Positions 6,967-14,133 of a stretch of 20,819 nt of DNA are shown here, piece by piece (the stretch's first letter is position 1; each line of letters opens with the position of its first letter). The stretch comes from a virus. The DNA is taken from IMG/VR virus record IMGVR_UViG_3300020411_001839, positions 1 to 20,819 of that record, one strand, 5' to 3'. The translations under genes were made by a program, and so were the position numbers. The notes beneath the pieces are model-generated. The model ran no database searches and had not been told where the DNA came from. It saw nothing but the letters and a program-made list of their open reading frames with translations.

Positions 6967-8029
6967 CAGATAAACCTAGTTGTTTTGCGTAACGTGGTAG
7001 GTTACATGCCCAGTAACCAGCCTCTGTTTTATCTTTCTTATTTGCACAGTCGTGTCGAGAGGCGAAGTTCTTTCTTGCCTCTGGGTCATCCAGTTTAACC
7101 TTCAGACCAGTAGTGTCACCCCATGAGACCTTCTTGATATTCTCACCATCCTTGACATAGACGTAATATTTTTTAGGTCCACCCTTCTTTGGTTTGTTGA
7201 GTTCTGGTTGTTTCTCATCTTCTTCCATCATTGGACAGTCGAGTGGTACAATGTTACCTTCGTACTCAGCGAAGTTTCCAATGTCTCCATTGATGATTTC
7301 TAGGTCGAACCCTTCCAGTTCTAACTTACCTTGGTTGTGGAGTTTACGAACCTCTGTCCACCAGTTAAAGTAGGCCTTCGAACCGACACGAAACTCGTTT
7401 GACTCTATCAGAACACTATCAACAATGTCGCCACACGGCTCACAGGCATTCTCACGGAACTTACTGAAACTCTCTTTACGTATGTGAGCGTCTACCTTAC
7501 GTGCTGGTCCACCCTTGATGTATGAGTTGACACGAGCCATTGCCCATTGATGTTGAGTCATGCCTGGTCGGTGACCAGAGGCGTAAGCGGCAAGTCCCTT
7601 CTTGTATACCTTCTTCAGGTCACCAAGTGGTTCACCTGACTCCTTGGCCTTGTTTGCCAATGCCTTGTCGGAATCCTCTGTCATATCTGAATAGGTCTTC
7701 TTTCCCTCTGGAACACAGTTGGGAACTTTTTTCCCATTCTTATCTTTCAGTCCTACTGCCTTGTACCCAGGCCAGCAGTCTTCTGTGTACTTAGACTTCT
7801 TAGCGTCTGGCATGTCACCCTTCTCTCGTTTCTTCATGACCTTCTTATCGATGGCCGTTGGTTCGTAGGCTGACTTATCTCCCTTGGCAGCCTTCTCCTT
7901 GTTTCTGTCAAATGCCTTCTTCTGTTTCTTTTCGTCATCACCTTTGATACCTTTACCATATCCAAAGGGATTTCCGTGTAGTGTCTCTTTCTCGTCGCTC
8001 ACATTCCACCTCTTAGTTCCCACAGCCAC
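6944..8029 (-). CDS. Multi-module protein of marine phage type
   Basis: This 361-aa Lys-rich protein appears to be built from small modules common in cyanophage and pelagiphage hypotheticals. One is a Cys-bracketed turn, Cys-Trp-Pro-Gly-Tyr-Lys to Val-Pro-Asn-Cys-Val-Pro (85-107). A second is a helical module with His-Arg-Pro-Gly-Met-Thr and Gln-Trp-Ala-Met-Ala-Arg-Val-Asn (about 138-172). The third is a C-terminal module with Tyr-Val-Tyr-Val-Lys-Asp and later Arg-His-Asp-Cys and Tyr-Trp-Ala-Cys (287-350), whose Cys/His residues could bind zinc. I recall these as domains of unknown function, not as enzymes. Between them lies an unassigned stretch with two CxxC-like cysteines (197, 200). The GTG start follows AAAAAGG by a normal spacing. 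It is the first gene of a coupled block running left. Confidence 0.75.
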   Translation of the reverse strand: MAVGTKRWNVSDEKETLHGNPFGYGKGIKGDDEKKQKKAFDRNKEKAAKGDKSAYEPTAIDKKVMKKREKGDMPDAKKSKYTEDCWPGYKAVGLKDKNGKKVPNCVPEGKKTYSDMTEDSDKALANKAKESGEPLGDLKKVYKKGLAAYASGHRPGMTQHQWAMARVNSYIKGGPARKVDAHIRKESFSKFRENACEPCGDIVDSVLIESNEFRVGSKAYFNWWTEVRKLHNQGKLELEGFDLEIINGDIGNFAEYEGNIVPLDCPMMEEDEKQPELNKPKKGGPKKYYVYVKDGENIKKVSWGDTTGLKVKLDDPEARKNFASRHDCANKKDKTEAGYWACNLPRYAKQLGLSGGGNFYW

Positions 8030-8067
8030 TTGGCCTTTTTGAGTTCTTCTTCAGTCATGCTAGGCAA

Positions 8068-8094
8068 TCGGGAGCACCCTTTTGATGCTCCCGA
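8068..8094 (-). terminator. Hairpin after the 43-aa gene, probable terminator
   Basis: A perfect 9-bp GC-rich stem (TCGGGAGCA with TGCTCCCGA) encloses a 9-base loop. It begins immediately after the TAG stop of the 43-aa gene. There is no T run on the minus strand, so it may be a weak terminator, an RNA-stability element or a processing site. On the plus strand the following bases are T-rich, but no plus-strand gene leads into it. Confidence 0.55.
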
Positions 8095-8226
8095 CTATCC
8101 TTTCTCGTTTTGTCGTTTTCCATCTTTGCTCCTTACTTTGACCAGCCACCCTCGTGTGCCGTCATCGTGTTTATATTCTAAAACAGTTTCTAGTTCAAAG
8201 TCTTGTTTATTGTTTCTCTGTACCAT
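8095..8226 (-). CDS. Small hypothetical protein (43 aa)
   Basis: This short frame starts at an ATG inside the 3' end of the RecB-like nuclease gene (37-nt overlap) and stops right at the hairpin. It encodes 43 mostly polar residues. The first part is acidic with beta-strand character (Asp-Phe-Glu-Leu-Glu-Thr-Val-Leu-Glu-Tyr), followed by Gly-Trp-Leu-Val-Lys-Val-Arg and a Lys/Arg-rich tail. The balanced composition, the otherwise empty 95-base gap and the stop abutting a hairpin argue that it is real. The SD is poor (AGAGAAT). It matches no family I know. Confidence 0.55.
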   Translation of the reverse strand: MVQRNNKQDFELETVLEYKHDDGTRGWLVKVRSKDGKRQNEKG

Positions 8227-8879
8227 TGGTCTATTCTCTGTTCTGTCAAAGGATACCAGTCCTCAACTTTCTCTTCAAAGACCAAAACGTCATGGTCCGT
8301 AGGAGCCATGACGATAACAATGTTCTCTATTTTCTCACCAGTCATTTCTTCCCACGCCGTGGCGTAGAAAGTACCCTGTACGAAATAGTCTCGAATATGC
8401 TCTCGTTTCTTTACCTTACGAGAAGTCTTCCAGTCAAGAATTGAGGGTTGACCTTTCCACTCAGCGATACAGTCACTACGTCCTGCACATCTTAACTTAT
8501 GAGAGAAAAGAGCAACCTCCAAGCCTCGTATGTTGTCAAGGTTTTGGTCTAACTCACTTTTAATCTTATTGAAGTCTTCAAGGTGGATGGGCATCAAATT
8601 ACTTTGATAGTCCTCTTTCCCGGCAATGTAGTCTTCAATGATTTTGTGTACGTTAGTGCCCCTTCGTGACGCTTGAGTTGATATTCTGTTTGCCTCTTTT
8701 TCACCGACACGTTTTCTCCACTCCTTGATTCCTTGGGCTGAGAACCAAGAGAGGATACTGGTGATACTTGGATATGCGACATCGCCTCCCTCCGTAGGGA
8801 TGATGTAATGTCTCTTACCATTGATGGTGCGTGTTGCAAAATCTGTGATATCATTTGTTAAATGCGTAAAGGTTGTCAT
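8190..8879 (-). CDS. RecB-like PD-(D/E)XK exonuclease
   Basis: This 229-aa protein has the residue series of RecB/Cas4-like nucleases. They are Gly-Thr-Asn-Val-His-Lys-Ile-Ile-Glu (His78), Glu121 on a strand, Gly-Arg-Ser-Asp (Asp136), Asp-Trp-Lys (Asp149, Lys151), and Gln168 with Tyr172 in the QxxxY helix. This is a complete active site for metal-dependent DNA cleavage. There is no 4Fe-4S Cys cluster, so it is not Cas4 proper. T4-like marine phages carry such genes and they are assumed to act in recombination or host DNA breakdown. The start ATG at 8879 lies downstream of the PhoH terminator. A CTAAATA element nine bases before the ATG is too close to act as a normal late promoter. Confidence 0.82.
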   Translation of the reverse strand: MTTFTHLTNDITDFATRTINGKRHYIIPTEGGDVAYPSITSILSWFSAQGIKEWRKRVGEKEANRISTQASRRGTNVHKIIEDYIAGKEDYQSNLMPIHLEDFNKIKSELDQNLDNIRGLEVALFSHKLRCAGRSDCIAEWKGQPSILDWKTSRKVKKREHIRDYFVQGTFYATAWEEMTGEKIENIVIVMAPTDHDVLVFEEKVEDWYPLTEQRIDQWYRETINKTLN

Positions 8880-8895
8880 AGGTATTTAGGAAATG

Positions 8896-8916
8896 AAGGG
8901 GGCTGAACGCCCCCTT
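8896..8916 (-). terminator. Hairpin terminator after phoH
   Basis: A perfect 8-bp stem (AAGGGGGC with GCCCCCTT) with a 5-base loop starts 7 bases after the phoH stop. The bases after the stem on the minus strand (CATTTCC) are only partly T-rich, so termination may be incomplete. Together with the promoter at 9651-9679 it frames phoH as its own transcription unit. Confidence 0.7.
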
Positions 8917-8923
8917 GGTTAGG

Positions 8924-9628
8924 TTAGGCTGCCAATTCTCTTCTCGCAATAATATATTCACGTACAAAGTCACTTCGTACAATATCCTCGTACTGGTCGA
9001 ATTCAATCATACCAAAGGATTCACATTTGTTGAGTATTGACATAACGGCGACACTAGATGCTTTCTCCTTATCGTTTCGGAAGTCCGACTGAAATACATC
9101 GCCGCTCAAGATAATACGAGTGTTTCTCCCTACCCTTGTTAGTATGGAATCCAACTCGTGTCCATTTAAATTTTGAAACTCGTCAATAAATAAAACTTTA
9201 TTGTCCAAGGTCAAACCACGTATAAACGAAGTAGATATAAAATCGATTTGTCCTGCCGACTTTAGTTCATTATATGCATTCACTTCACCAGTCAATTGGT
9301 GACACAATGACCAATAAGGTTGTTCGTATATCCCTATTTTCTCTTGTTCCGAGCCTGGGAGGTGTCCAATTTCTCTAGTAGGAACTATGGACCTGACTAT
9401 GACCACCTGTTCCTGCTCATTGGCCCTTACCGCACTTAATCCTAGATGGAGGGCTAGATACGATTTACCTGTTCCTGCAAACCCAGAAAGGACAAGGTTC
9501 TTTCCAGAGTTCCATGTCTGAATGACCTGACCTTGTTTGTATGTCTTGGGTTTCAGGTTTTTTAACCAAAATTGTCCAAACCTAAAGTCATAATTAATAA
9601 CTTGGGACTTTCGATTCCGTTTTGCCAT
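8924..9628 (-). CDS. phoH: PhoH-like P-loop ATPase
   Basis: This 234-aa protein is a PhoH-family ATPase. Walker A is Gly-Phe-Ala-Gly-Thr-Gly-Lys-Ser (49-56). The PhoH-specific stretch Val-Arg-Ser-Ile-Val-Pro-Thr-Arg-Glu-Ile-Gly-His-Leu-Pro-Gly follows (78-92), then Glu-Gln-Glu-Lys-Ile. Walker B is Val-Leu-Phe-Ile-Asp-Glu-Phe-Gln (145-152), and sensor-like Ser-Gly-Asp comes near 176. The size is that of phage PhoH, about 100 aa shorter than many bacterial versions. PhoH is widespread in marine phages; its biochemical role, perhaps in RNA metabolism, is unsettled despite the historical link to phosphate starvation. It stands alone between its own consensus promoter and a hairpin, unlike its densely overlapped neighbours. 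No Pho box was recognised. Confidence 0.92.
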   Translation of the reverse strand: MAKRNRKSQVINYDFRFGQFWLKNLKPKTYKQGQVIQTWNSGKNLVLSGFAGTGKSYLALHLGLSAVRANEQEQVVIVRSIVPTREIGHLPGSEQEKIGIYEQPYWSLCHQLTGEVNAYNELKSAGQIDFISTSFIRGLTLDNKVLFIDEFQNLNGHELDSILTRVGRNTRIILSGDVFQSDFRNDKEKASSVAVMSILNKCESFGMIEFDQYEDIVRSDFVREYIIARRELAA

Positions 9629-9650
9629 ATCTGACTTTCTATGAGGTTAC

Positions 9651-9679
9651 ATAATAACATACTATTTCACTCATGTCAA
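9651..9679 (-). promoter_or_regulatory. Sigma70-type promoter of phoH
   Basis: On the minus strand TTGACA (9674-9679) is followed after exactly 17 bp by TATTAT (9651-9656). The predicted start is near 9644, giving a leader of about 15 bases before the phoH ATG. It lies in the 72-base gap between the zinc-ribbon gene and phoH, one of the few true intergenic gaps in the window. The wider flank does not share the ATCGCT block of the promoters at 407 and 17268. Confidence 0.8.
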
Positions 9680-9700
9680 ATTGGTGGAATCACTACAAAG

Positions 9701-10012
9701 TCATAACATATTTCCTAACGTATTCTTCTTATGAGGAATACCACGAGCCTCCTTTGCAGCATCGGCTTTATCGTAGAACTTTTTTTGTTCTCTCAATATG
9801 TCCTTGAAGTTTTCATCGGGGCGTCGTGAAGTTAAACCATAACCGGCGACAAAACCAGGCGTCGCTAACTTCAGTTTTGGTTTACAGTGTCCCTGACCAT
9901 TGATAAAAGTTTCACAGTCAGGGGGGTTCGGTGGAGTGTGTCTGTCTGCGATAGGGACGAAATCGTCCCATTCAAGTCCGCAGTTTTCACAAGTATATTC
10001 GTATGTTGGCAT
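9701..10012 (-). CDS. FmdB-family zinc ribbon protein
   Basis: This 103-aa protein opens with Met-Pro-Thr-Tyr-Glu-Tyr-Thr-Cys-Glu-Asn-Cys-Gly, the signature of FmdB-type putative regulatory zinc ribbons. Cys8 and Cys11 form the first knuckle. Cys33 and Cys43 further on could complete the metal site, though their wider spacing is not the usual CxxC. The C-terminal half (Pro-Gly-Phe-Val-Ala-Gly-Tyr-Gly, then a charged helix) is like that seen in T4-like cyanophage versions. The function is unknown; regulators and small zinc-dependent chaperones have both been suggested for the family. Its ATG overlaps the SleB-like gene's stop. It is the last gene before the phoH promoter. Confidence 0.8.
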   Translation of the reverse strand: MPTYEYTCENCGLEWDDFVPIADRHTPPNPPDCETFINGQGHCKPKLKLATPGFVAGYGLTSRRPDENFKDILREQKKFYDKADAAKEARGIPHKKNTLGNML

Positions 10013-10587
10013 TATTTATAAAATATATGTAAGTCTATCTGGGATATTTTCCGTTTGGTCTTACTCCATTTAGGGTATTTCTCCATCCACTCAGCGTGGT
10101 AGAATAAGGCTCCATCCGTTATATCTATGTGGTCCTTGTGATAGTAGTCATTGACGAAATACTTGGTGAACTCAAGTATCTTGCTGAACTTTCGTTCGTC
10201 CGTTATTGCGTCTGACTTACCATCACAGTACCATGAAAACTGGCATCTGTTTCTGTATGGGACAAATGCCTTGAGTCTTGAATTAAAATAGTGTCTTCCT
10301 TCATAGACCACATCACATATGGTTGAAGGGAAACGTTCATTTGCCACTCTGTTCATCGTAACTTGAGCGACAGCCATCTTACCAGCCGTACCAAGAGAAC
10401 GTGCCTCAAAGTATATGTTTCTAGCCATGCAGTCTATTTCTTCTGCAATGACCTCTTGGGCTACCAGTGGTTTGATGATTTCTTCTGACTTGAAGTTGTA
10501 ATCTTCCGTTACTGCATTCCCACTAATGATAGGTGATACCAGTATCAGAAGGAATGTTAGCAATAAGTGTTTTGTCTGTTTCAGCAT
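10012..10587 (-). CDS. SleB-like cell wall hydrolase
   Basis: This 191-aa exported protein belongs to the SleB/CwlJ hydrolase family, lytic enzymes that cut peptidoglycan glycan strands. Residues 1-25 form a signal peptide (Lys-rich start, then a long Leu/Ile core). The core motif Cys-Met-Ala-Arg-Asn-Ile-Tyr-Phe-Glu-Ala-Arg (53-63) contains the catalytic Glu61. It is followed by Val-Ala-Gln-Val-Thr-Met-Asn-Arg, Phe-Pro-Ser-Thr-Ile-Cys, Cys-Gln-Phe-Ser-Trp and Gly-Ala-Leu-Phe-Tyr-His, all in family order. It is probably the phage endolysin, exported by Sec rather than relying wholly on a holin; no holin-like protein is seen beside it. AGGAAG six bases before the ATG supports a start inside the upstream gene, a 65-nt overlap that encodes the signal peptide. 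Confidence 0.87.
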   Translation of the reverse strand: MLKQTKHLLLTFLLILVSPIISGNAVTEDYNFKSEEIIKPLVAQEVIAEEIDCMARNIYFEARSLGTAGKMAVAQVTMNRVANERFPSTICDVVYEGRHYFNSRLKAFVPYRNRCQFSWYCDGKSDAITDERKFSKILEFTKYFVNDYYHKDHIDITDGALFYHAEWMEKYPKWSKTKRKISQIDLHIFYK

Positions 10588-11242
10588 AAGCTTCCTGTTC
10601 TGGCTCCAAACAGTCTAGAGGTTCTACAAGTTTTGTGGCAACTAGGAAGTCACTTTCCCAGTCTGCCCTCATATTACATTCTTCCATTAACTCACTCAAC
10701 ATTTCTTTTTGTCGTGAAGTGTAGTTCTGGATATTATTGAAAACCCAGACACCATCTTTCGGTGTCCGTTCATTCATAAAGCGAATGCCCTCTACTAAAT
10801 CCCCAATACGTGTGTTCGCATTGAAGTAAACAAATCCATACTCATTGATACGTACCTTCTCACTCTCATTATAGTAAAATATACCTGTCTGAAAGCGTTC
10901 GAAAAATTCGACATCTTCCATTGGGTAAAAGAGAAAGTGTTTCTTTTGTTGGTACGACCAAAGATACAACTTGCTCAATACTTCAACGGAAAAGTCATTA
11001 TCCCTGGCTAACCATGAGTCAGGGTATCCTAGTTTGTCTGCGTGTATTGTCCTCATACCGATACTTCCGTATGGGTCTATGATGACAAGTTTTTTATCTG
11101 AGGGGATTTTGTCTAGGATGGTGCGTGCAGACTCACCATGTCCTAACCCTAGCTGGGCAAAAAGGCCCCTCACTTCCAAGGTCTCGATTATTTCACCGAG
11201 CCTATCATGCGGAGTTTTCTTCCTTTCCAAGGTCACTGACAT
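10523..11242 (-). CDS. Possible SAM-dependent methyltransferase-like protein
   Basis: This 239-aa protein has a Rossmann-like start: Leu-Gly-Leu-Gly-His-Gly-Glu-Ser (residues 31-38) resembles methyltransferase motif I, and Leu-Val-Ile-Ile-Asp-Pro-Tyr-Gly (52-59) supplies the acidic residue expected at the next strand. A later strand with Gly-Val-Trp-Val-Phe-Asn-Asn (about 164-170) fits the family that includes small-molecule O-methyltransferases. A DPPY-type catalytic motif is absent, so it is not a base methylase of the common kind. The acceptor could be a sugar, in keeping with the glycosyltransferase in the same operon, but this is a guess. It starts 38 nt inside the upstream gene and ends 65 nt inside the SleB-like gene. 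The start is not backed by a clear SD. Confidence 0.55.
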   Translation of the reverse strand: MSVTLERKKTPHDRLGEIIETLEVRGLFAQLGLGHGESARTILDKIPSDKKLVIIDPYGSIGMRTIHADKLGYPDSWLARDNDFSVEVLSKLYLWSYQQKKHFLFYPMEDVEFFERFQTGIFYYNESEKVRINEYGFVYFNANTRIGDLVEGIRFMNERTPKDGVWVFNNIQNYTSRQKEMLSELMEECNMRADWESDFLVATKLVEPLDCLEPEQEAYAETDKTLIANIPSDTGITYH

Positions 11243-11441
11243 TTACATTACCAATTGGTAGGGTGATATTCGGAAGTTTTCCCGATACATCTAGTTCTTT
11301 GATGACAGTATGTTGAAAGTCCAGATTGGACAGTTCTTTGTTTACTGTTCTACTGGACTTCATCGCCCTTCGCAAACCTTTCAGTTCGCGTATAATTTGC
11401 TTAACTTCCTGTTCCTGCTTCTGTCGCTGGCGGTTGTTCAT
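11205..11441 (-). CDS. Small hypothetical protein (78 aa)
   Basis: The protein starts with a very polar helix rich in Gln, Arg and Lys (about residues 1-35), suited to a coiled coil or nucleic acid contact. A strand-forming part follows with Lys-Leu-Pro-Asn-Ile-Thr-Leu-Pro-Ile. The ATG at 11441 was chosen; a TTG five codons earlier (11456) is also open, and neither has a strong SD. The gene overlaps its upstream neighbour by 41 nt and its downstream neighbour by 38 nt. No family was recognised. Confidence 0.6.
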   Translation of the reverse strand: MNNRQRQKQEQEVKQIIRELKGLRRAMKSSRTVNKELSNLDFQHTVIKELDVSGKLPNITLPIGNVNVSDLGKEENSA

Positions 11442-11631
11442 TTTGGGGTCTTTCAATCATACTCTGTAATAATTGTTGAGATTGGAGCGTGTTACCGAGT
11501 ATCTCTAATGCGTCGGAAACTGTCGAAACATCTCCATCTTCCATACCTCGTGAGAGGTCAAGCCGAGCTTGTTCTGCTCTAGCATTCAAATGTGCGTTTA
11601 CCGCGTTCACAGTCAATTCAATTGCTGCCAT
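11401..11631 (-). CDS. Small hypothetical protein (76 aa)
   Basis: This is a short, mostly helical protein. Residues 1-30 form an Ala/Leu-rich helix (Val-Asn-Ala-Val-Asn-Ala-His-Leu-Asn-Ala). An acidic segment and a Gln-rich helix follow, then a Pro/Glu tail. It has one of the best SD sequences in the window, AGGAG four bases before the ATG, so its expression is well supported. It sits just after the 186-aa gene with a 7-base gap. No family was recognised. Confidence 0.65.
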   Translation of the reverse strand: MAAIELTVNAVNAHLNARAEQARLDLSRGMEDGDVSTVSDALEILGNTLQSQQLLQSMIERPQNEQPPATEAGTGS

Positions 11632-11638
11632 CGTTCTC

Positions 11639-12199
11639 CTATTTAGTTCGTGGAATTTTTGGTTTCATCCGTTCAGGTTTGTCACCTGTTTTCGGGCCTG
11701 GTTTTGGTTTTGGAACATTTGGGTCCAAGAGATTCTTCTCTTCATCGGAGAACATCTCTGGGAAGGCCTCGTTGACACACTGGTCATAGATGCCTGGATA
11801 TGCACTTCTGTTCTTGTCTTTGAGGTTGACAAGAGCCTCTAACTCTTTTTCAGTCAGAGTATCACAGAACTCCATAAACTTTCTCTCCCTCTGGATGTTG
11901 TTCTGTTGCTCACAGGTAGGAGTTCCGTTGATGAAGTAGTGCAGGTCCATCAGTTGATACAGACCTTTGTCTGGTTCACCTTCTACACTCTCGACACCTT
12001 TGATGCCTGGGATAGCACCACGTGGGAGTTTGAAAGTGATGTTTGGATGAAGTAAGGCTTTGAGATATATCTTGAGACCATCGTTCTCGTTCAGTTGGAG
12101 AATCTTAATCTTCTCATCATGAAACTTCTCATTACTTACCTGTTCTAATATTTCTGGGATGGAATGACGGACATCATCCACCTTGATAGGTAACTGCAT
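11639..12199 (-). CDS. Conserved phage protein of unknown function (possibly DUF6433-type)
   Basis: This 186-aa protein has a layout I recall from T4-like marine phages. An N-terminal helix has Ser-Ile-Pro-Glu-Ile-Leu-Glu-Gln-Val. A Lys-Ile-Leu-Gln helix then leads to a segment naming residues of the kind Leu-Pro-Arg-Gly-Ala. A Phe-Cys-Asp-Thr-Leu helix follows, then Tyr-Pro-Gly-Ile-Tyr-Asp and Val-Asn-Glu-Ala-Phe-Pro. The C-terminus is a Lys/Pro-rich tail, probably disordered. I associate the pattern with a family of unknown function (DUF6433), without certainty. No catalytic motif is seen. AGGA precedes the ATG by 6 bases and the gene begins 3 bases after the RNase H stop. Confidence 0.7.
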   Translation of the reverse strand: MQLPIKVDDVRHSIPEILEQVSNEKFHDEKIKILQLNENDGLKIYLKALLHPNITFKLPRGAIPGIKGVESVEGEPDKGLYQLMDLHYFINGTPTCEQQNNIQRERKFMEFCDTLTEKELEALVNLKDKNRSAYPGIYDQCVNEAFPEMFSDEEKNLLDPNVPKPKPGPKTGDKPERMKPKIPRTK

Positions 12200-12202
12200 A
12201 AT

Positions 12203-13048
12203 TTATCCTGTAAAGAAGTCTTGCACGTTTTCTTGTAACGTGGGTAGACGTTTTTCAATCAAATAGTTTAGTATTTTGGAGTTATCTCCGTGGGAGGCTT
12301 CACCAAAGTAAAGCTCCTTAATTTTAGCATCAACCTCTTTGGGTTGTTTTGTCAGGTCTACCATCATCTCGTTTCGAAGGTAGTTCCTGTAGAGAGTTTC
12401 ACTGAGAACCTTTTGAGGTTCAAACATTTTCCACTCTTCAAACTTTTTCTTGGAGAGAGGTGACTGTCTTCGTCCTTCGACAAACACGTTATCGTCTGTC
12501 ATGATATTCGGGACTCCGTCACCAGTATCACCATAGAATATCTTTCTGGTTAAGTCGTTCTTTTCATTCTGTTCTACAAACTTTTTCAACATTGGGTTGT
12601 ACTGACATACGTGTTCTGTATGTAGTTGAGCAAAATCTCCGTCTGAAGAAACAATGACTGTCTTCTCGTTTGTGTTACGAGATACGACAGCAATGATATC
12701 ATCAGCCTCACATCCATCCAGATGCATGACACGATACGGAAAGACTTTGATTATCTCATCCTTGATTTGGTGCATCCACTTGAACAGTAGGTTCCAGTCA
12801 AGGTCAGACTCTTCTCTCGTCTTCTTTCTATGAGCTTTGTAGTTGGGGAAATATTTTTTTCTCCAGTTATTACTTCCGTCATAACAGAGAATCATGGTAG
12901 GACCATACTCTTGTTTGAACTTCTTAAAGATGTTTCGATAAGAGTTCAGTATCACGTGTCTTACAAATCCCTCGTCTTCTAGGTTGCCCTGTTTCTGGGC
13001 AACCATGAGTGAGGCTACTGATATTTGTGTTGCATCAACTAAAATCAA
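12203..13048 (-). CDS. rnh: T4-type RNase H (5'-3' exonuclease, FEN1 family)
   Basis: This protein removes RNA primers and short 5' flaps at lagging-strand forks. I place the start at TTG 13048 in a TTGA overlap with the glycosyltransferase stop, giving 281 aa (T4: 305). The longer open frame upstream lies wholly inside the glycosyltransferase and adds an unlikely Arg-rich leader. Active-site acids appear in order: Asp5 (Ile-Leu-Val-Asp-Ala), Asp57 (Cys-Tyr-Asp-Gly) with the basic arch Arg-Lys-Lys-Tyr-Phe-Pro-Asn-Tyr-Lys after it, Glu114 with Asp116 and Asp117 (Cys-Glu-Ala-Asp-Asp-Ile), Asp136 and Asp138 (Ser-Ser-Asp-Gly-Asp-Phe), and Asp174 and Asp177 (Gly-Asp-Thr-Gly-Asp-Gly). A GAGGTGG sequence upstream can serve as SD. 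A strong hairpin lies about 45 bases into the gene. Confidence 0.88.
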   Translation of the reverse strand: MILVDATQISVASLMVAQKQGNLEDEGFVRHVILNSYRNIFKKFKQEYGPTMILCYDGSNNWRKKYFPNYKAHRKKTREESDLDWNLLFKWMHQIKDEIIKVFPYRVMHLDGCEADDIIAVVSRNTNEKTVIVSSDGDFAQLHTEHVCQYNPMLKKFVEQNEKNDLTRKIFYGDTGDGVPNIMTDDNVFVEGRRQSPLSKKKFEEWKMFEPQKVLSETLYRNYLRNEMMVDLTKQPKEVDAKIKELYFGEASHGDNSKILNYLIEKRLPTLQENVQDFFTG

Positions 13049-14133
13049 GCCGCTTCTTCCACCTCTTCTGTAATTGTTTCCGCAGTTTCTTTTGCGAGTT
13101 TCTGGTCTATCTGAACCAGATAGGCCCTGAGTAGTGCCTCCCATTGTGGTCCTCTGTTCTTCCACGAGTAGAACCTGTCAGCGTAGGCACGTCCAAACTT
13201 CATTGTATCAACAGCTCCCTGAGAGTGATACGTGTTCATTGAATGGTCAAGTAACCCAGCCATTCTCATTACGTGTTCTTCTGGTGAACCAGGCTGGTCG
13301 TAACAGATACCACAATTTGCCACTGTCTCTGGTAGAGCTCCGTGGGCTGATGCGATAATCATATTACCACCATACATCGCCTCCATCACAGCCATACAGG
13401 ATGTCTCTTCCCAGATGGATGGATAGGCGTAGATGTGGTTCGTTGAAAGGTGTTCCCTGACCTTCTCATTCGGTTGAACTCCGTGGTTGACAATCCAGTC
13501 ACATTCACCGATAGCCTCAAAGAGAGGTTTGAATGGTTCATTGTTGTCATCGAAACCATAGATGTCAAACCCAGAGAAGATGTTCAGTCGAAAGTCTGAA
13601 CGTTTGGTTCTGAGTGCACGACACGCCTCAAATAGAATAGCCAGTCCACGTTGTGGTGTGGAAGTGTATGTGATGTCAAAAGTCATATCCTTGTCATCTT
13701 CAAGGGTCCACTTTGACTCATCACATTCAACGTATTCTACTGCGTTGTGGATGGTTAGGATTCTGTCAGGAGGAATATTATAGTTGTATCTCTGGAACAT
13801 TTCTCGTTGCCAGTGAGATACGAATATAACCTTTTCAATTCGGTCGGATTCCCAGTCATTCCCTCTGAGGTGTTCATACATGGGATCACTATACAAGTCC
13901 TGTATGATATAAATAGTCGGCTTAGACTCATCAATGACTTCTTCATGCCACCGACTAACGATGATATTATATCTGTCACGAATCTCCTTCGGAACATTCT
14001 TAAACAGGTTTATTGTGTACAACTCAGACCCGCCCAACGAGTTGTAGGCTGGGTGTGTGTCAGTGGAATGTTGTGGGATAGTAAAATCTGCATCCCAGTT
14101 GTCTTTATATACTCTTTGTATATCTTTACTCAT
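13045..14133 (-). CDS. GT4-like glycosyltransferase
   Basis: This 362-aa enzyme has the two-domain GT-B layout. Domain 1 contains Gly-Gly-Ser-Glu-Leu-Tyr (34-39), the usual acceptor or phosphate loop, and ends near Val-Ile-Phe-Val-Ser-His-Trp-Gln-Arg (102-110) and Ile-His-Asn-Ala-Val (128-132). Domain 2 has the retaining-transferase motif Glu-x7-Glu (243 and 251) in a Glu-Glu-Thr-Ser-Cys-Met-Ala-Val-Met-Glu helix and Ser-Ala-His-Gly-Ala-Leu-Pro-Glu (262-269). It would move a sugar from a nucleotide donor, perhaps onto phage DNA, virion protein or host surface glycans. The ATG at 14133 overlaps the upstream stop by 8 nt; a longer frame up to 14190 only adds a Met-rich leader read from the neighbour. 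The third GATC of the window lies here (13884). Confidence 0.85.
   Translation of the reverse strand: MSKDIQRVYKDNWDADFTIPQHSTDTHPAYNSLGGSELYTINLFKNVPKEIRDRYNIIVSRWHEEVIDESKPTIYIIQDLYSDPMYEHLRGNDWESDRIEKVIFVSHWQREMFQRYNYNIPPDRILTIHNAVEYVECDESKWTLEDDKDMTFDITYTSTPQRGLAILFEACRALRTKRSDFRLNIFSGFDIYGFDDNNEPFKPLFEAIGECDWIVNHGVQPNEKVREHLSTNHIYAYPSIWEETSCMAVMEAMYGGNMIIASAHGALPETVANCGICYDQPGSPEEHVMRMAGLLDHSMNTYHSQGAVDTMKFGRAYADRFYSWKNRGPQWEALLRAYLVQIDQKLAKETAETITEEVEEAA

Noticed and set aside
8032-8057. A 19-codon frame just before the multi-module gene
   Set aside because: It starts at an ATG near 8057 but runs into the GTG-started gene in another frame. It is too short to support.
10013-10020. Exact T4 late promoter octamer TATAAATA on the minus strand
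   Set aside because: It encodes the last codons of the SleB-like gene and ends one base before the next ATG. A late start would fall inside the coding sequence.
13049-13165. Longer N-terminus for RNase H
   Set aside because: This part is a shadow of the glycosyltransferase frame, and the TTGA junction and Asp5 motif fit the TTG start.
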